64,000 bases of DNA, taken from assembly GCF_003255815.1 (NCBI RefSeq), contig NC_037683.1, forward strand, positions 79,233,440-79,297,439, in the 5' to 3' direction. The DNA is from Theropithecus gelada (taxonomy: Eukaryota; Chordata; Mammalia; Primates; Cercopithecidae). Shown one piece after another: positions 1-36,775 of this stretch; within the stretch, counting starts at the first letter, position 1, and each line of letters starts with the position of its first letter. A program made the position numbers and the translations under genes. The notes below the pieces were generated by a model that worked only from the letters and a program-made list of their open reading frames with translations, made no database searches and had not been told where the DNA came from.

Positions 1-174
1 AATTTGCTAATCCACCATTTTACTTGCGTTGTTCAGTTACTCCCATTGAAAATTCCTGCTAGAATTTAGGCGGAAGCAGAAGAGTCATCTGCTAGTCCAG
101 AATTCACCATGGAGATAAATGGAAACACTATGAAGATAGTTGAGTGGGTGGTTGAGAAGGAAGAACATACATAC
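1..174 (-). other. VLDLR intron 12, 5' part
   Basis: Begins with the exon 12 donor and runs off the left edge. Nothing else is recognisable. Confidence 0.85.
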
Positions 175-25728
<25,554 letters not shown>

Positions 25729-26120
25729 GGTGCCCGCCTGGATGGTGCCGCCGCCGCCGCCGCCGCCGTTCGCTCCGCACAACAAGTTACCAGCCCTTCC
25801 GAAAGGAGGAAGAAGGTGGGGGCGGGGAGGGGAAAGGGGGAGAAGGAGGGGGAAGGAGTTGGGGGGGAAGGGAGCGGGGAACAAGAGGGCACCCCCTCCC
25901 CTACAACTTGCACAATCTCCTCCCCACCAGCCAACCCACCCACCCATCCACCTCCCCGGGCTGCAGCAGCAGTGCAAGCCGAGCCTGCGGGCAGAAAATA
26001 ATGCAGGCGCTGCAGAGGAGGGGAGGGAAGGGGAGGGGAAGGAAGGGAGAGGGGGTGGGGAGCCAAGAGCAGAAGAGAGGACAGAACAGAGAGGAGCCGG
26101 TAGCGGAGCACCCACACCGG
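25729..26120 (-). other. VLDLR: VLDLR 5' UTR (approximate 5' limit)
   Basis: Pyrimidine-rich leader directly upstream of the start codon. The far limit is taken from my memory of the human leader being roughly 400 nt. It has a single upstream ATG, at 25945-25947, in frame with VLDLR and without a stop between. The plus-strand complement is strongly G-rich at 25815-25880. Confidence 0.6.
25747..25768 (-). repeat. CGG/GGC trinucleotide repeat in VLDLR 5' UTR
   Basis: Seven uninterrupted GCC units plus one base on the plus strand, 18 bp upstream of the start codon. The human gene has a length-polymorphic CGG tract at this place. Confidence 0.95.
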
Positions 26121-26770
26121 CGGCGGCTGGAGCTCGGGGTGAGGAGCGGGGAGGGGGCAGGAGGGGGAGTGGTCAACGGGAGGCGCGGCGGGCGGGCGGG
26201 AGCGCGGCGGCTTCAGTCCTCCTTTCCCTCGACGCGCTCCTCTTACACGCGCCGGGCAGCTGGGTGCCCGCGCCGGGAGTGTGCGAGTGTGAGCGTGTGT
26301 GCATGAGTGACCGTGGTCGTGGCTGTGGCCGCCGCCGCCACCCGGGCTGCTTTAGGGGCCCGGCTGCTCCGCGAGGCCGCCTGGAGCTCACGGGGGCCCG
26401 GGGCGGCCGCTGGTTGGCTCGCGCACCGCCCTCGTCTCCAATCCCCGGTGCCTGTCCTAATTTCCTGATCCAGGGAACCTGCCGCCGCAGCAGCTGTGCG
26501 CTCTCTACAGTCATTACTGTACCCTCCCGGCAGCCGCCAGCAGAACATGCAGCAGCAGCAGCAGTTAGCGCTGATGCAACTATCTTTGCTATTGCCACTG
26601 CCTCCCCACTAACGGGGCGTGCACCTGGGGGGTACTTGCAGTTTCCAGGGGCAACAATCATCTCTCTACCACCCTCTCCTGCGCCCCTGAGAGAGGCTGG
26701 TAGGTAGCATCTTCTTCGGGCCTCCTCTCTCCACTCAGAAAGTGATGAAGCTGAGGGGCTCCAAACGTTT

Positions 26771-28400
26771 GGGGCGCTCAAATGTGGGGTTTGGGATGTC
26801 GGTCTCAATCGCACGCTGAGATGCCATTTTTCTAAAAACTAAATGTGTCTTTAAGTGAGAGAGTGTGTGTGTTTGAAAGAAAGAGTGCGCGCGGTTGTGA
26901 CTGCTTCTCTGTAATAGAACAAGACTAAAATAACCCAGCCTGGGATAAGGAGAAGGGAAATTGCTAGCGCAGCTTTGCGTTTGCTCATCAACGATTATAG
27001 TTAATTGCTAATTGCACAAAATGATAGTTTGAGGGCCTGTAATTAAAAGCTTAACCTTTTCTTGTTTGGAAGAGACGGGCCCCATACGTTTATTCCTCTT
27101 GATATACTTTGTAACATTCAATTACAAGAATCGAGGAAAGAATAAAGGAAGCAAAGGCAAGGCTCCTAGAAAGGACTGATTCTTCTTTTGTGCCTGACAG
27201 TACCTGAGTCTATAATTTGCTTTTTGTGTACTTCAGTTTTCTTGCACACTTAGCCCTGGTTGAGGTGCATTGTCTGCTGTGGTCTGCTAAGCATCTAACC
27301 AGAGTGGGAGGGCACATTGAGCGATTTCACTTTCTTAAATAAAAGGTTTTTAGGTATTTTTAAAAAGTTGTTTTTATCGTGATTCAAACTTGGAAGATTT
27401 CAATAATTTCATATTCTGACTATTCTGTTGGTGATCTGAAGAGTAGTGGGCACTGCCTCACTGTCTTCTCCTTGCCCTGGTTCTTGTGGAAATTTGTCAA
27501 GGCTAGCAATCAGGGGAGATGTCTGTTAGGAACTTACTATATCCATGAGACACACAGGAGAGGAAAATTCCAAGTCAGGATATGTTTCTGTGGGACCAAA
27601 GATATCCTGATTGTGACTGCTACGCCTGAAAGGGCTTAACTCTAGGTATGGAGGGGATCTTGCACTATAGTTCATTTTGAATGCTATTTTGCCCACCCTG
27701 TGGTTACATAGTTGGTACAAACTGCAGCAGTCACACAGGTTGCATGTGAAACAACTAAAATTTGTTTTTATGACATTTAGTAGTGAAGATGCATGCTGGT
27801 GTTATTCACCAAACGGCATTGAGATGTGATGGGAAAACCTTAGTGCATGATGTCTTTCATATTCTCAGGGTTCTGAAATGCCATCTGATGAGCTGTCGCT
27901 GTACACAAGAGGAAAGGAGTAGAGGGGATGGGTGGAATCAATACGAAAAGAGGCAGCATTAATAAACAGTCATATGACTTGATTTAATACTTTTCTCAGA
28001 GATATAGGTATACTACAAGCTATACATTGATATGGTATAATAAGACTTATATTTGAAAAACATGTGTACTTTCTAATTCTCCAAGGGATATAAATAAACT
28101 TTCAGTGAACTTAGCTGCAGCTCTATGTTCAATCCTGTAACTTTTTTGTTGACTCAAAATAAAGCGTTACTTTTGGCTCCATCTGTGATCGACATATAAC
28201 TTGGTAAAAATCACTGTGCCTCTCTGTGTCTGCCTGTTGGCCAGTAAACTGAAAATAAAACCGACCCACATTATATCAAAGTGCTCCGTGGCCTCACGGA
28301 CCAGCTCTCTGCAAGGCATTGTTTATTAGAAGAAAAAGGTTGTATGGAGAAATGCATTTGATTATGATAGAAAGTAGCTAATAACTAAAAAGATAAATTG
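26771..28400. other. Upstream flank, no gene seen
   Basis: Unique-looking, AT-rich sequence beyond the CpG island. A TG-rich stretch lies near 26857-26871. No repeat family or coding signature is recognised. Confidence 0.7.
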
Positions 28401-28480
28401 ATAAGTGGAGATGGAAGTGGTTGAACTAACTGAGCTAATTGATCATAAGTGGAGATTGAAATGGTTGAACTAAGTGGGTT
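28401..28480. repeat. Two-copy tandem repeat, 44-bp period
   Basis: ATAAGTGGAGAT at 28401 recurs at 28445, with GGTTGAACTAA following in both copies. The units have diverged by substitutions. Confidence 0.7.
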
Positions 28481-29152
28481 CAGATAAGTTGACACTGCTG
28501 GATTCCTGATGCCTTCAGGTAAATGCAGAGGCAATCCCATTCCCTCCTACAATCCACCACATTTATTTATTTGTTGAAGCAACACATACTGAGCATCCCT
28601 CGCTAACAGGCAATGTGCAAAGTAGTGGGCATACAGAAGTGCTTATCTAGGAAGCTCAGCATCTGGTAGGGGAGGCAGGCAAGTGGGCAATTGTAGTACC
28701 CTATGTATAGCACTCTGATTAAGAGATGCTTAAAGTACTATAAGATTGCAGGGAAGAAGCAGCTATTCTGGCTGCAGGATGAGGGTATCAGAAAAGGCTT
28801 CACAGAGCGTTTGTTTCCGAGCTTTTTTCATGATTTTTACCCAGTAATCTGAATTCTCCCTACTTCTGGACACATGGTAGGATTGGACATCCTGGCCCCC
28901 TTATGGTTGGATGGGGTCGAAAGACTAACTTTGGCTAATTATTTGTGAGTCTAAGTTACAGGGTGCCACTTTCAGACTGGAGCATTTAATTGCATATAGG
29001 AGACCCTCTCTTTTTGTCTGCATGGTGACAAGAAATGTTTAAGAGGTGGCTGCTGCATTAGTCCAGGTCTCTGAGTGATTAGATTCATTTAGAACTACCC
29101 ATGTGAGTAATTCCCTGCTGTCTATGTGTCTTTAGCAATGTTCACATAGAGT
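28481..29152. other. Intergenic; old unassigned repeat-like stretch
   Basis: 28820-29110 reads like a decayed interspersed repeat (GCATGGTGACAAGAAATGTT and similar text), but I cannot name the family. The rest is unremarkable. Confidence 0.4.
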
Positions 29153-29366
29153 CGAGGTTAGCAACCTAGGGCTCATGGGCCAAGTCTAGCCAGTCACCTG
29201 TTTTTGTATGGCCTACAGATAAGAATGATCTTTACATTTAAAAAGAGTTTTACAAAGAAGACGTATAGTGTGCAACAGAGACTGTATGTTGCTCACAAAG
29301 CCTAAAATATTTACCATCTAGCTCTTTAGAAAAAAAAACAAAAAACAAAAAACTTGCCATCCCCTG
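29153..29366. mobile_element. hAT-type DNA transposon remnant
   Basis: Text such as GGGCTCATGGGCCAAGTCT, CACAAAGCCTAAAATATTTA and the CCATCCCCTG terminus matches a common non-autonomous hAT repeat. The family name is uncertain. An A/C-rich simple stretch interrupts it at about 29330-29352. Confidence 0.55.
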
Positions 29367-29843
29367 ACAGAACGGGTGAGAGAGTAGTAAATCTTTGTCA
29401 TCTTCACCTACTGAGATTTTGTTACCTCAGCATAACCTAGTGTTAACCTGACTGATACACCTGGGGAAGAGGGAAGGAAAACCATGGTTAGCAGAGGGCA
29501 CAAAGGCAAAAGAGCAGCATGTATTCAAGGCAATGGAAGGGATTCAGGGTGGTTCAAGGGTGGGGTTCAAGTGGACTAACAATGTGAAGTAAGGCTGAAG
29601 AAGAAAGGCAAGGACTGGATTAGCTGGAGTCTAGGGTGTTATGCTAAGGCTTTGGATTTTATCCTATGAACCATAGTAAGAACTTGTGATAGATTGTCAT
29701 CAGAGGCTTGACATCCAGTTTCTTTTACTCTGACAGTGGTATGGAAAACAACTGGTTTAGGTTGTGGGATAGAGTCAGACTAGAGGAAGAAACATTAGTT
29801 AGAGACCCCAGTAGTGAGGGAGTGCATTAAAGAAAGTAGAGGA

Positions 29844-30150
29844 GGCCGGGTGCGGTGGCTCACACCTGTAATACCAACACTTTGAGAGGCCGAGGCAGGC
29901 AAATCACTTGAGCTCAGGAGTTCAAGACCAGCCTGGGCAACATGGCAAAACACCACAAAAAATACAAAACACTAGCTGGACATGGTGGTGTGCACCTATA
30001 GACTCAGCTACTGGGGGTGGAGGGAGGCCTGAGGCAAGAGAATTGCTTGAGCCCTGGAGGGTGAAGGTGCAGTGAGCTGTGATCATGCCATTATACTGCT
30101 GCCTGGGTGACACAGGGAGACCGTGTGTCAAATAAAATAAAAATAAAAAA
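29844..30150 (+). mobile_element. Alu, old subfamily
   Basis: Dimeric Alu with many substitutions and small indels and an (AAAT)n tail, ending before AGAGGAAG. Confidence 0.9.
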
Positions 30151-30279
30151 TAAGAGGAAGAAACTACTGTTTGATTAGTCAGAAGCCTTCAAATAATTCA
30201 TCCATGAGATTTTTCTCCTTGTTTTTTTGGCTTTATCTCTTTGACGCATTTTCCAAACATGTATAATCCATGTGTATCA

Positions 30280-30415
30280 CTGGCTATGTCTGCTAAAAGT
30301 ACAGATTCTCAGGCCCCTCCCTTGATGATCCTTTTTCAATTGGTCTAGGGTAGAGCCCAGGAATCTGTATATGTAACCCTATTTCAGTTGGTTCTTAGAA
30401 TTAGTCATGATTAAG
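30280..30415. mobile_element. Possible MER5-type hAT fragment
   Basis: The AGATTCTCAGGCCCC and AGCCCAGGAATCTG blocks resemble the MER5 interior. The ends are not clear. Confidence 0.4.
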
Positions 30416-30820
30416 AAACTGTTTTAGAGAATGACTTCTTCAATGCCAATTAATTGCTAAGTAGGTTTACTTCTATCATATTTGTGTAACTTAATTTGTC
30501 ACATTTCTCCTAAGGCAGTAGTTGATGCTTGTCATTATTTTTCTTCAAGGTCCTTAGACTAATAATATTGGCATCAGAAATAATCTTCAAACCAATTTGC
30601 TAGTTTGTAGTACTCATCACTGTGATTTCTACCCCACAGCCTCAGCATAAAAAGGAAGGAGTGAAATGAGCTGTCCTCTTCTAGGGCCATCCCCTTCTGA
30701 AGTGTTTCAATGGTAACTTCCCAGGCTTCATTCCATTATTTTCTAACTGTGTGACAATCCAGGAAAATGAGTGGGATTCACCCCTTCTAGTCTCCATGAG
30801 TAGGACCTGATGGTCAAAAT

Positions 30821-30996
30821 CAGTGGGTCACAAATTTTAGCTTCCATCAGAATCACTTGGAAGGCTTGTTAAACCATAGATTGCTGGGCTCCTCCTCCAG
30901 AGTTTCTGAATCAGTAGGCCCAAGAATTTGCATTTTTTATAAGTTCCCAGATGATGTTAATGCCACTGGTCAGGGAGCATACATTGAGAACCACTG
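30821..30996. mobile_element. hAT-Charlie MITE, MER5A-like
   Basis: Runs from CAGTGGGTCACAAATTTTAG to CATTGAGAACCACTG, with TCTGAATCAGTAGGCCC inside. Confidence 0.75.
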
Positions 30997-31430
30997 TTCT
31001 AAACCCATTGACATTACTTCCCCCCTCAGCTACTGTGATTGGTTTAAGGGCCTCAGCCAGTCAACCTATGGCCTTCCTCTGTTTGCATTGATTGGATGCT
31101 TCAGCCCTAAGCACAGTACAAAAGCTGGCTCAGTTACGATGAAGCTCAGGGCTTTTGCTTGGTTAGAAAGCCATTATCTTCTAAGTAATGAGATGTGTGG
31201 ACGTAAGGCCAGAACTGCTCCTGCCATTTTGCCACCTTGAAGGAAGCCAGCTGGAAGATGAAACTGACTCATGGAGAAGAGGAAACTGAAATAAATGGCC
31301 TCAAATTTGTAAGCCCAAGCCCAGATCAGCTTGTTTCAAAAGCTGCCATTCTGTGATACTTCTCGCTTACCTACACCAAAAAATTCCCTTTGCTGCTGAA
31401 GTCAGTTTAGATTGAGTTTTCTCTTACTTG

Positions 31431-31470
31431 CTACCTAACTGACAGAGGTGCTACCTAACTGACAGGTATG
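31431..31470. repeat. 20-bp-period tandem repeat
   Basis: CTACCTAACTGACAG occurs at 31431 and again at 31451. The second copy runs straight into the 224-bp duplicated segment. Confidence 0.85.
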
Positions 31471-31685
31471 GGCCCAGGATTTCAACAATGTAAGGCTGTG
31501 GTCCTCAACCCTGATTGTACATTAAAGTCTCCTGGAGAGCTTTTAAGACTATCAACACAGGAACAGCTCTATCTAGGCCAACTGAATAACATGTCTGGGA
31601 GTGGGGCCTGGGCACGAGCAGTTTTTAGCTTTCCAGGTGAGTCTAATGTGCATTCTAATGGTGACTCACTCGGTGTCAAGCCTAA
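31462..31685 (+). repeat. 224-bp direct duplication, copy 1 (holds a MER5A-like core)
   Basis: Ungapped match to 33721-33944 with four substitutions by eye, all transitions, two at CpG. The core (GGTCCTCAACCCTGATTG to AGGTGAGTCTAATGTGCATT) is MER5A-like, but the match starts about 40 bp before it. Confidence 0.9.
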
Positions 31686-32081
31686 ATGCCCTCTTGAGGG
31701 ATGTAATGTGCTTACTGGAAAGCAATAGGCAAAACTCTGCCCATGGCCACCCAGTGGAAACCACATGGCTAACCCCTCCTGGAGGGCATTCAGAAGAGGA
31801 ATACAGGTATCAGTAAGAACTGTTTTGAACAACTGTATTCTTATGTAACCTGGCCAAATCAACTCCCCACTCTAAATCCGGGGTTAATGTGGACTTACTA
31901 TAAATGAATGCTGATTGAGGGTTACAATCTAGTAAGAACAAGGTTTTGAAATTCCAAGGCCAAAGATAATTTTACAGACTGCTTTTGAGCAATTTTAGAA
32001 AGAAAAAATGTGGCCAAATGTGGTAAAAATAGTTTCTGGTTGGAGAGAAACTCCAAAATGGGTTGAATATGAGGCTAGACA

Positions 32082-32287
32082 AATGGTTATTAACTGGGAG
32101 CAATTGTAGACCCAATAAATGTTTGTCAATGTCTTGAAACATTTTTCACTGTCATGCCTGGGGGAGATGTACCCTCTACTGGGTAGAGGCCAGGGATGCT
32201 GCTGAACATCCTACAGTGCACAGGACTGGGCCCCACAATGAGTTATTCAGTCTAAAATGTCGGTGGGGCCACAGTTGAGACATTCTG
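32082..32287. mobile_element. MER20-like hAT element
   Basis: TGGGTAGAGGCCAGGGATGC, then TGCTGAACATCCTACAGTGC, is the recognisable MER20 core. Confidence 0.75.
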
Positions 32288-33479
32288 AGCTAGACTTAGG
32301 AGAAGTCAGATGGCTCTGTATGTGCGAAGTTTTTATCTGGGTTGGGTGGCCTAACAGAAAGATGTTCTACTCACAACAGAGCAAGGACAAACTGGGTTTT
32401 GTCCAGTCAATGACAGATGTGAATGCAGTGTCAGAGGAGGTTGTGGGTAGATTTACAGACCTGGGAGATTTAAAGCAAATCACACGTAGTTTATGTTTTA
32501 AGTTGAAATAGGTCAATGTAGGACACATTCTAGGCTGCATTGTGAACTCACCAGGGTTCTTTGTTTTGTAGGGTTGAGTTTTGTTTCCTTTGGTTTACAA
32601 TGCAGGAATGAAATACTGGGCCATTTATGTTTGGAAGCTCTGATAATTAATTCCTACGACTCTGGCCCCAAATTTGATTGTTCTAATTTGTCATAAATGT
32701 AATTTATAGGAGGTTTTGGAATATAGAGCTATAGCATTTAAAACACTCTGACAATGGGAGTTTCTATGGAAATAGAGGCATTGTGGCCTCTACCGAGCCA
32801 GTTAAGCATAGATTGCTCATTAGAACATAAGCATTTTAGTCTGCAAGGTACAGTAATGCAGCAAATTCTTTAAGTACTACCATTTCACCAGGATATTTCA
32901 TTTTTGAACTTTGAAGAGTTTTGTGGAAGTAGATAGTTGATTTAATGTTTTCTTACTTGGTTATGTAAGGAGGTTTAAATTCATATTATACTGCTGCTCA
33001 CATTCCTTGAAGGGCTGAGTTTCTGAATGAATATGCTTCCTTCCAGCCTGGCTATTTGGGAGGGTTATGTCCTAGCAACTCTATATTGTTTTGGAAACAC
33101 ATTTATGAGGAGTTCTAATGCTGATAATGACCATGTCTGTAGAGTGGAGGGAAGGCCCAGTTTTTGAGCCTGGCTTTAGTACATACAGTACATGTGAAAA
33201 CTGCAAGCAACTCAGAATTGTTGGAGGATAGATCCCAGAGGAGATACCAGAGAGGAAGGCAAGTACAATTAAGGAAGCCATTTGTATATTGTTTGTTTGT
33301 TTATCCCCAAAGCATTTAGTAAGCCATTGAAGGTTTTTGATCAAGAGACGATTTGTTTGGATATGTATATTTAGAAATATGACTATCTGAAAAGGTGATT
33401 ATGTCTGTATGGGATCTAGAGGGCACTCATGTGGTACTTGAAAGCCTTTGCATGTTGAATGAATGCAGAGAGGTGGTAT
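32288..33479. other. Intergenic, nothing recognised
   Basis: Apparently unique AT-rich sequence. Short open frames at 32257-32511 (+) and 33081-33344 (-) carry no family signature. Confidence 0.6.
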
Positions 33480-33690
33480 TGGTTAATGGTTAAGAGAGTG
33501 GGTGCTGGAGTGAGTTCCTCAGTTCAAAGCCTGACTCTCACCCTGTGAAATCTTAGGCAAATTATTTAGCCTCTCTTTATGCCTTAGTTTTTTCACCTGA
33601 AAAATGGGAATAGGAAGAACACCCACTTCTTATGAGGGTTGGATACATTTATAATAAAGCATTTAGAACAGTGCCTGGCATATAATAAAT
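33480..33690 (+). repeat. MIR SINE
   Basis: Reads from GGTTAAGAGAGTGGGTGCTGG through TTTTTTCACCTGAAAAATGG to CAGTGCCTGGCATATAATAA, the MIR layout. Confidence 0.8.
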
Positions 33691-33720
33691 CAGCAGCTTC
33701 AATGTATAAGAAAGGCAATT

Positions 33721-33944
33721 ACAGGTATGGGCCCAGGATTTCAACAATGTAAGGCTGTGGTCCTCAACCCTGATTGTACATTAAAGTCTCCTGGAGAGCT
33801 TTTAAGACTATCAACACAGGAGCAGCTCTATCTAGGCCAACTGAATAATATGTCTGGGAGTGGGGCCTGGGCATGAGCAGTTTTTAGCTTTCCAGGTGAG
33901 TCTAATGTGCATTCTAATGGTGACTCACTCAGTGTCAAGCCTAA
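33721..33944 (+). repeat. 224-bp direct duplication, copy 2
   Basis: Second copy, offset exactly 2259 bp. It begins at ACAGGTATGGGCCC and ends at AAGCCTAA, and it follows directly on a MIR. Confidence 0.9.
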
Positions 33945-34769
33945 TGCTGTGGCCACTGAGGTATAGAAGGGGAGCTGTGTGGTAGGTTTTGAATGAGAAT
34001 GCACTCTTAGGGAGACAGGGATGTTGTGACTGTGGCAGGAGAAACAAATGCAAATTCCTCCTAGTGTTCCAGAACAGCCTCCCAGTTCTCGCTTTGTGCA
34101 TCCTGCTCCTGGCCCAGCATCTCGCATCCAGCTAGATTTATCAGCTGTAAGGGGGCCAAGGACCATGGGAGGTCAGAAGCTGGGCACAGCTAGACTGTTT
34201 GGAACCCAGCTGGCATCTACCTATCAGGTGATGGATTACATATCACCAGTCTCATGCCTTTACAAATCAATCTACCAGTAAGGACTTGTCGAACACCTTC
34301 TGTGGGACCTACAGTGTGCCAGGTGACTGGAGGGCAGCAGCCAGATAGCAATGTGGCTGCTCTTGGGGGTGAGTTGTTATTGTTTTGTTTGCTTTTTCTG
34401 CAGGAGCCAAAACTCAGGCTTGTTAAGTGGTAATTGACAGTCCTTTCTTCTAAAGAAGTTTCTCTTGGATTTGCTGCCAATAGGAAGAGTATTATTTCTC
34501 AGAGCACTATAGCATTCATTTATCGAGTGCCCACTCAATTATGAGGCATGACAGAGTTTGCCATCTAAAAGAGGAAAGACCACTTAATGATTCCTAGAGT
34601 CAAAAGTCTGGAATAAATGGATACACAGATCAAAGAGTTAAGGGGATTCTATTGTAATTGGAGAAGCACTTTTAGCAGGAGCCAGGTCTTCCACTGAGAT
34701 CTTAAAGGAGCTCTTAATGAGTTGTGTGGGAGGGAAAGTATGTTTTTGAACGTAAAGAAATAGTCATTT
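33945..34769. other. Intergenic, nothing recognised
   Basis: No repeat or gene signature seen. Confidence 0.55.
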
Positions 34770-35070
34770 GGCCAGGTGCGGTGGCTCACGCCTGTAATCC
34801 CAGCACTTTGGGAGGCCGAGGCGGGCAGATCACCTGAGGTCAGGAGTTTGAGATCAGCCTGACCAACATGGCAAAACCCCCTCTCTACTAAAAGTACAAA
34901 AATTAGCCGGGTATGGTGGTGGACACCTGTAATCCCAACTACTTGGGAAGCTGAAGCAGCAGAATTGCTTGAATCTGGGAGGTGAAGGTTGTAGTGAGCC
35001 AAGATTGCACCATTGCACTCCAGCCTGGGCAACAGAGCAAGACTCCGTCTCAAAAAAAAAAAATAAAAAT
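34770..35070 (+). mobile_element. Alu (AluS-like)
   Basis: Full-length dimer from GGCCAGGTGCGGTGGC to an A-rich tail. Confidence 0.93.
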
Positions 35071-35949
35071 TTTTTTAAAGAGATGATTTTCAGCTGTTCC
35101 TGTGATAGGATAACAAGGTGTAGGCTGTGGTTTTATTGCTAAACCATGGTGGGAGCAGGTTTAAGACCTGGTAGAAAGTGGAATTCTATTTTGGAATTCT
35201 GTTTCCCCCGACCTCAGGAAACATTTGAACTCTCTCAGAGGGTGTGTTTATCACAGCAATTTTCAGGGTCTCATTGTTTTTCTGAATGGACAAGACTTGC
35301 GTGTGAGAGAAATAAGAAATTTCACCCTTTAGGAGAAGTTTCCTTGTATAGTTGAAGAACTGGTCATGGTTACTGACCCAAATTAAAAGATAATTGATGG
35401 TGAATGACCCAAATCAGACCTTGTTCCTAAATTGACTTGGATTTGCTTTAGGAAGAAGATAATGAAAGGTCATTTGGAAGTACCAGAGCGGTCTCATTGT
35501 GGATAGAGATGGAGAGGGGAAATGTTGGGATTGGGAGGGTAAACTTGGGGAATGAGACATACTGAGACTGCTATTGACTCTAATATTTGCTTTTTGTATT
35601 CTTAGCCATAATACCACAATTGATATTGATAACACCACAATATCAACAGTGTCCTTCTTTGTAATCAAAGCTTCCTACTTTGCTGCTATGAGAAGTAAAT
35701 ACTGTGAAGGCAAAAATTATGATTTAAATACTTGAAGGGCTTACTATGTTTGTGGAATTGAATTGGAATATGGGAAGAGATCTTTTAATCAGGTTTTCTT
35801 GGTGAACTCTAGGTACCTTTCAGGGCATCTACAAGGAGGATGGATCATTGTTTAGTTTTCTCTATATTTCTTCTTCCCTCCCTTCCTCCCATTTGCCAGG
35901 GACTGCAAGAAAGGGCAAAGACAAGATGGAGAGAGAGTTGGCTGGCATA

Positions 35950-36775
35950 AAGAGTGCTCAAAACAAAATGACAGATGCTGACAAGGACATGGAGAAAAGA
36001 GAACTCTTATATGGTGTTGGTGGGAATGTAAATTAGTACAGCCACTATGGAAAATAGTATAGAGTTTCTCAATAAACCAAAAACAGAACTGCCATACTAT
36101 CCAGCAATTTCATCACTGGGTGTTTATCCAAAAGAAAAGATGTCAGTATGTCAAAGGGATACCTGCACTTGCATGTTTATTGCAGCACTATTCACATTAG
36201 CAAAGATATGGAATCAACGTAAGTGCCCATCAATGGATGAATGGACAAAGAAAATGTGGTATAGCTACACAACAGAATCCTATTCCGTTATAAAAAAGAA
36301 TAAGTTTATGTCATTTGCAGTAACATAGATGGAACTGGAGGTCATTATGCTGAGTGAAATAAGCCAGGAACAGAAAGACAAATATCTCATGTTCTCACAC
36401 TCATGAGGGAGCTAAAAAAGTTGATCTCAAGGAGATAGAGAGTAGAATGACAGATAGCAGAGGCTAGGAAGGGAATGGAGAGGGGGTATGAAAAAGAGGG
36501 GCTGGTTAATGGATACAGATATACAGTTAGACACAAGGAATAAGCTCTAATGTTTGATAGTAAAGTGACCATAGTTAACAAGAATATATTATGTATTTCA
36601 AAATAGCTAGGACAGAGAACTTGAAATGTTTCTAACACATAGTAATGATAAATACTTGAGGTGATGAGTACCCCAAACACCCTGAGTGAAACATTACACC
36701 ATCTATGCACTAACAAAATATCACACGCATCCTATAAATATGTCAAGTATTCATATCAGTAAAAACAGTTTTTAA
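35950..36775 (+). mobile_element. L1 3' fragment
   Basis: 5'-truncated L1 in plus orientation: the end of ORF2 (CTCTTATATGGTGTTGGTGGG; frame at 36047-36328 with the CTCMFIAALF and AKIWNQRKCPS text typical of the ORF2 tail), then 3' UTR. Not intact. Confidence 0.88.

Noticed and set aside
26173..26814. 213-codon minus-strand frame upstream of VLDLR
   Set aside because: Same GC effect. It lies upstream of the presumed transcription start and has Ser/Arg/Ala-rich low-complexity content.
34649..35053. 134-codon minus-strand frame and similar frames at 17.6, 21.2 and 46.3 kb
   Set aside because: They are the antisense reading of Alu elements (SPRLECSG, HCNLCLPGSS-type text), a well-known artefact.
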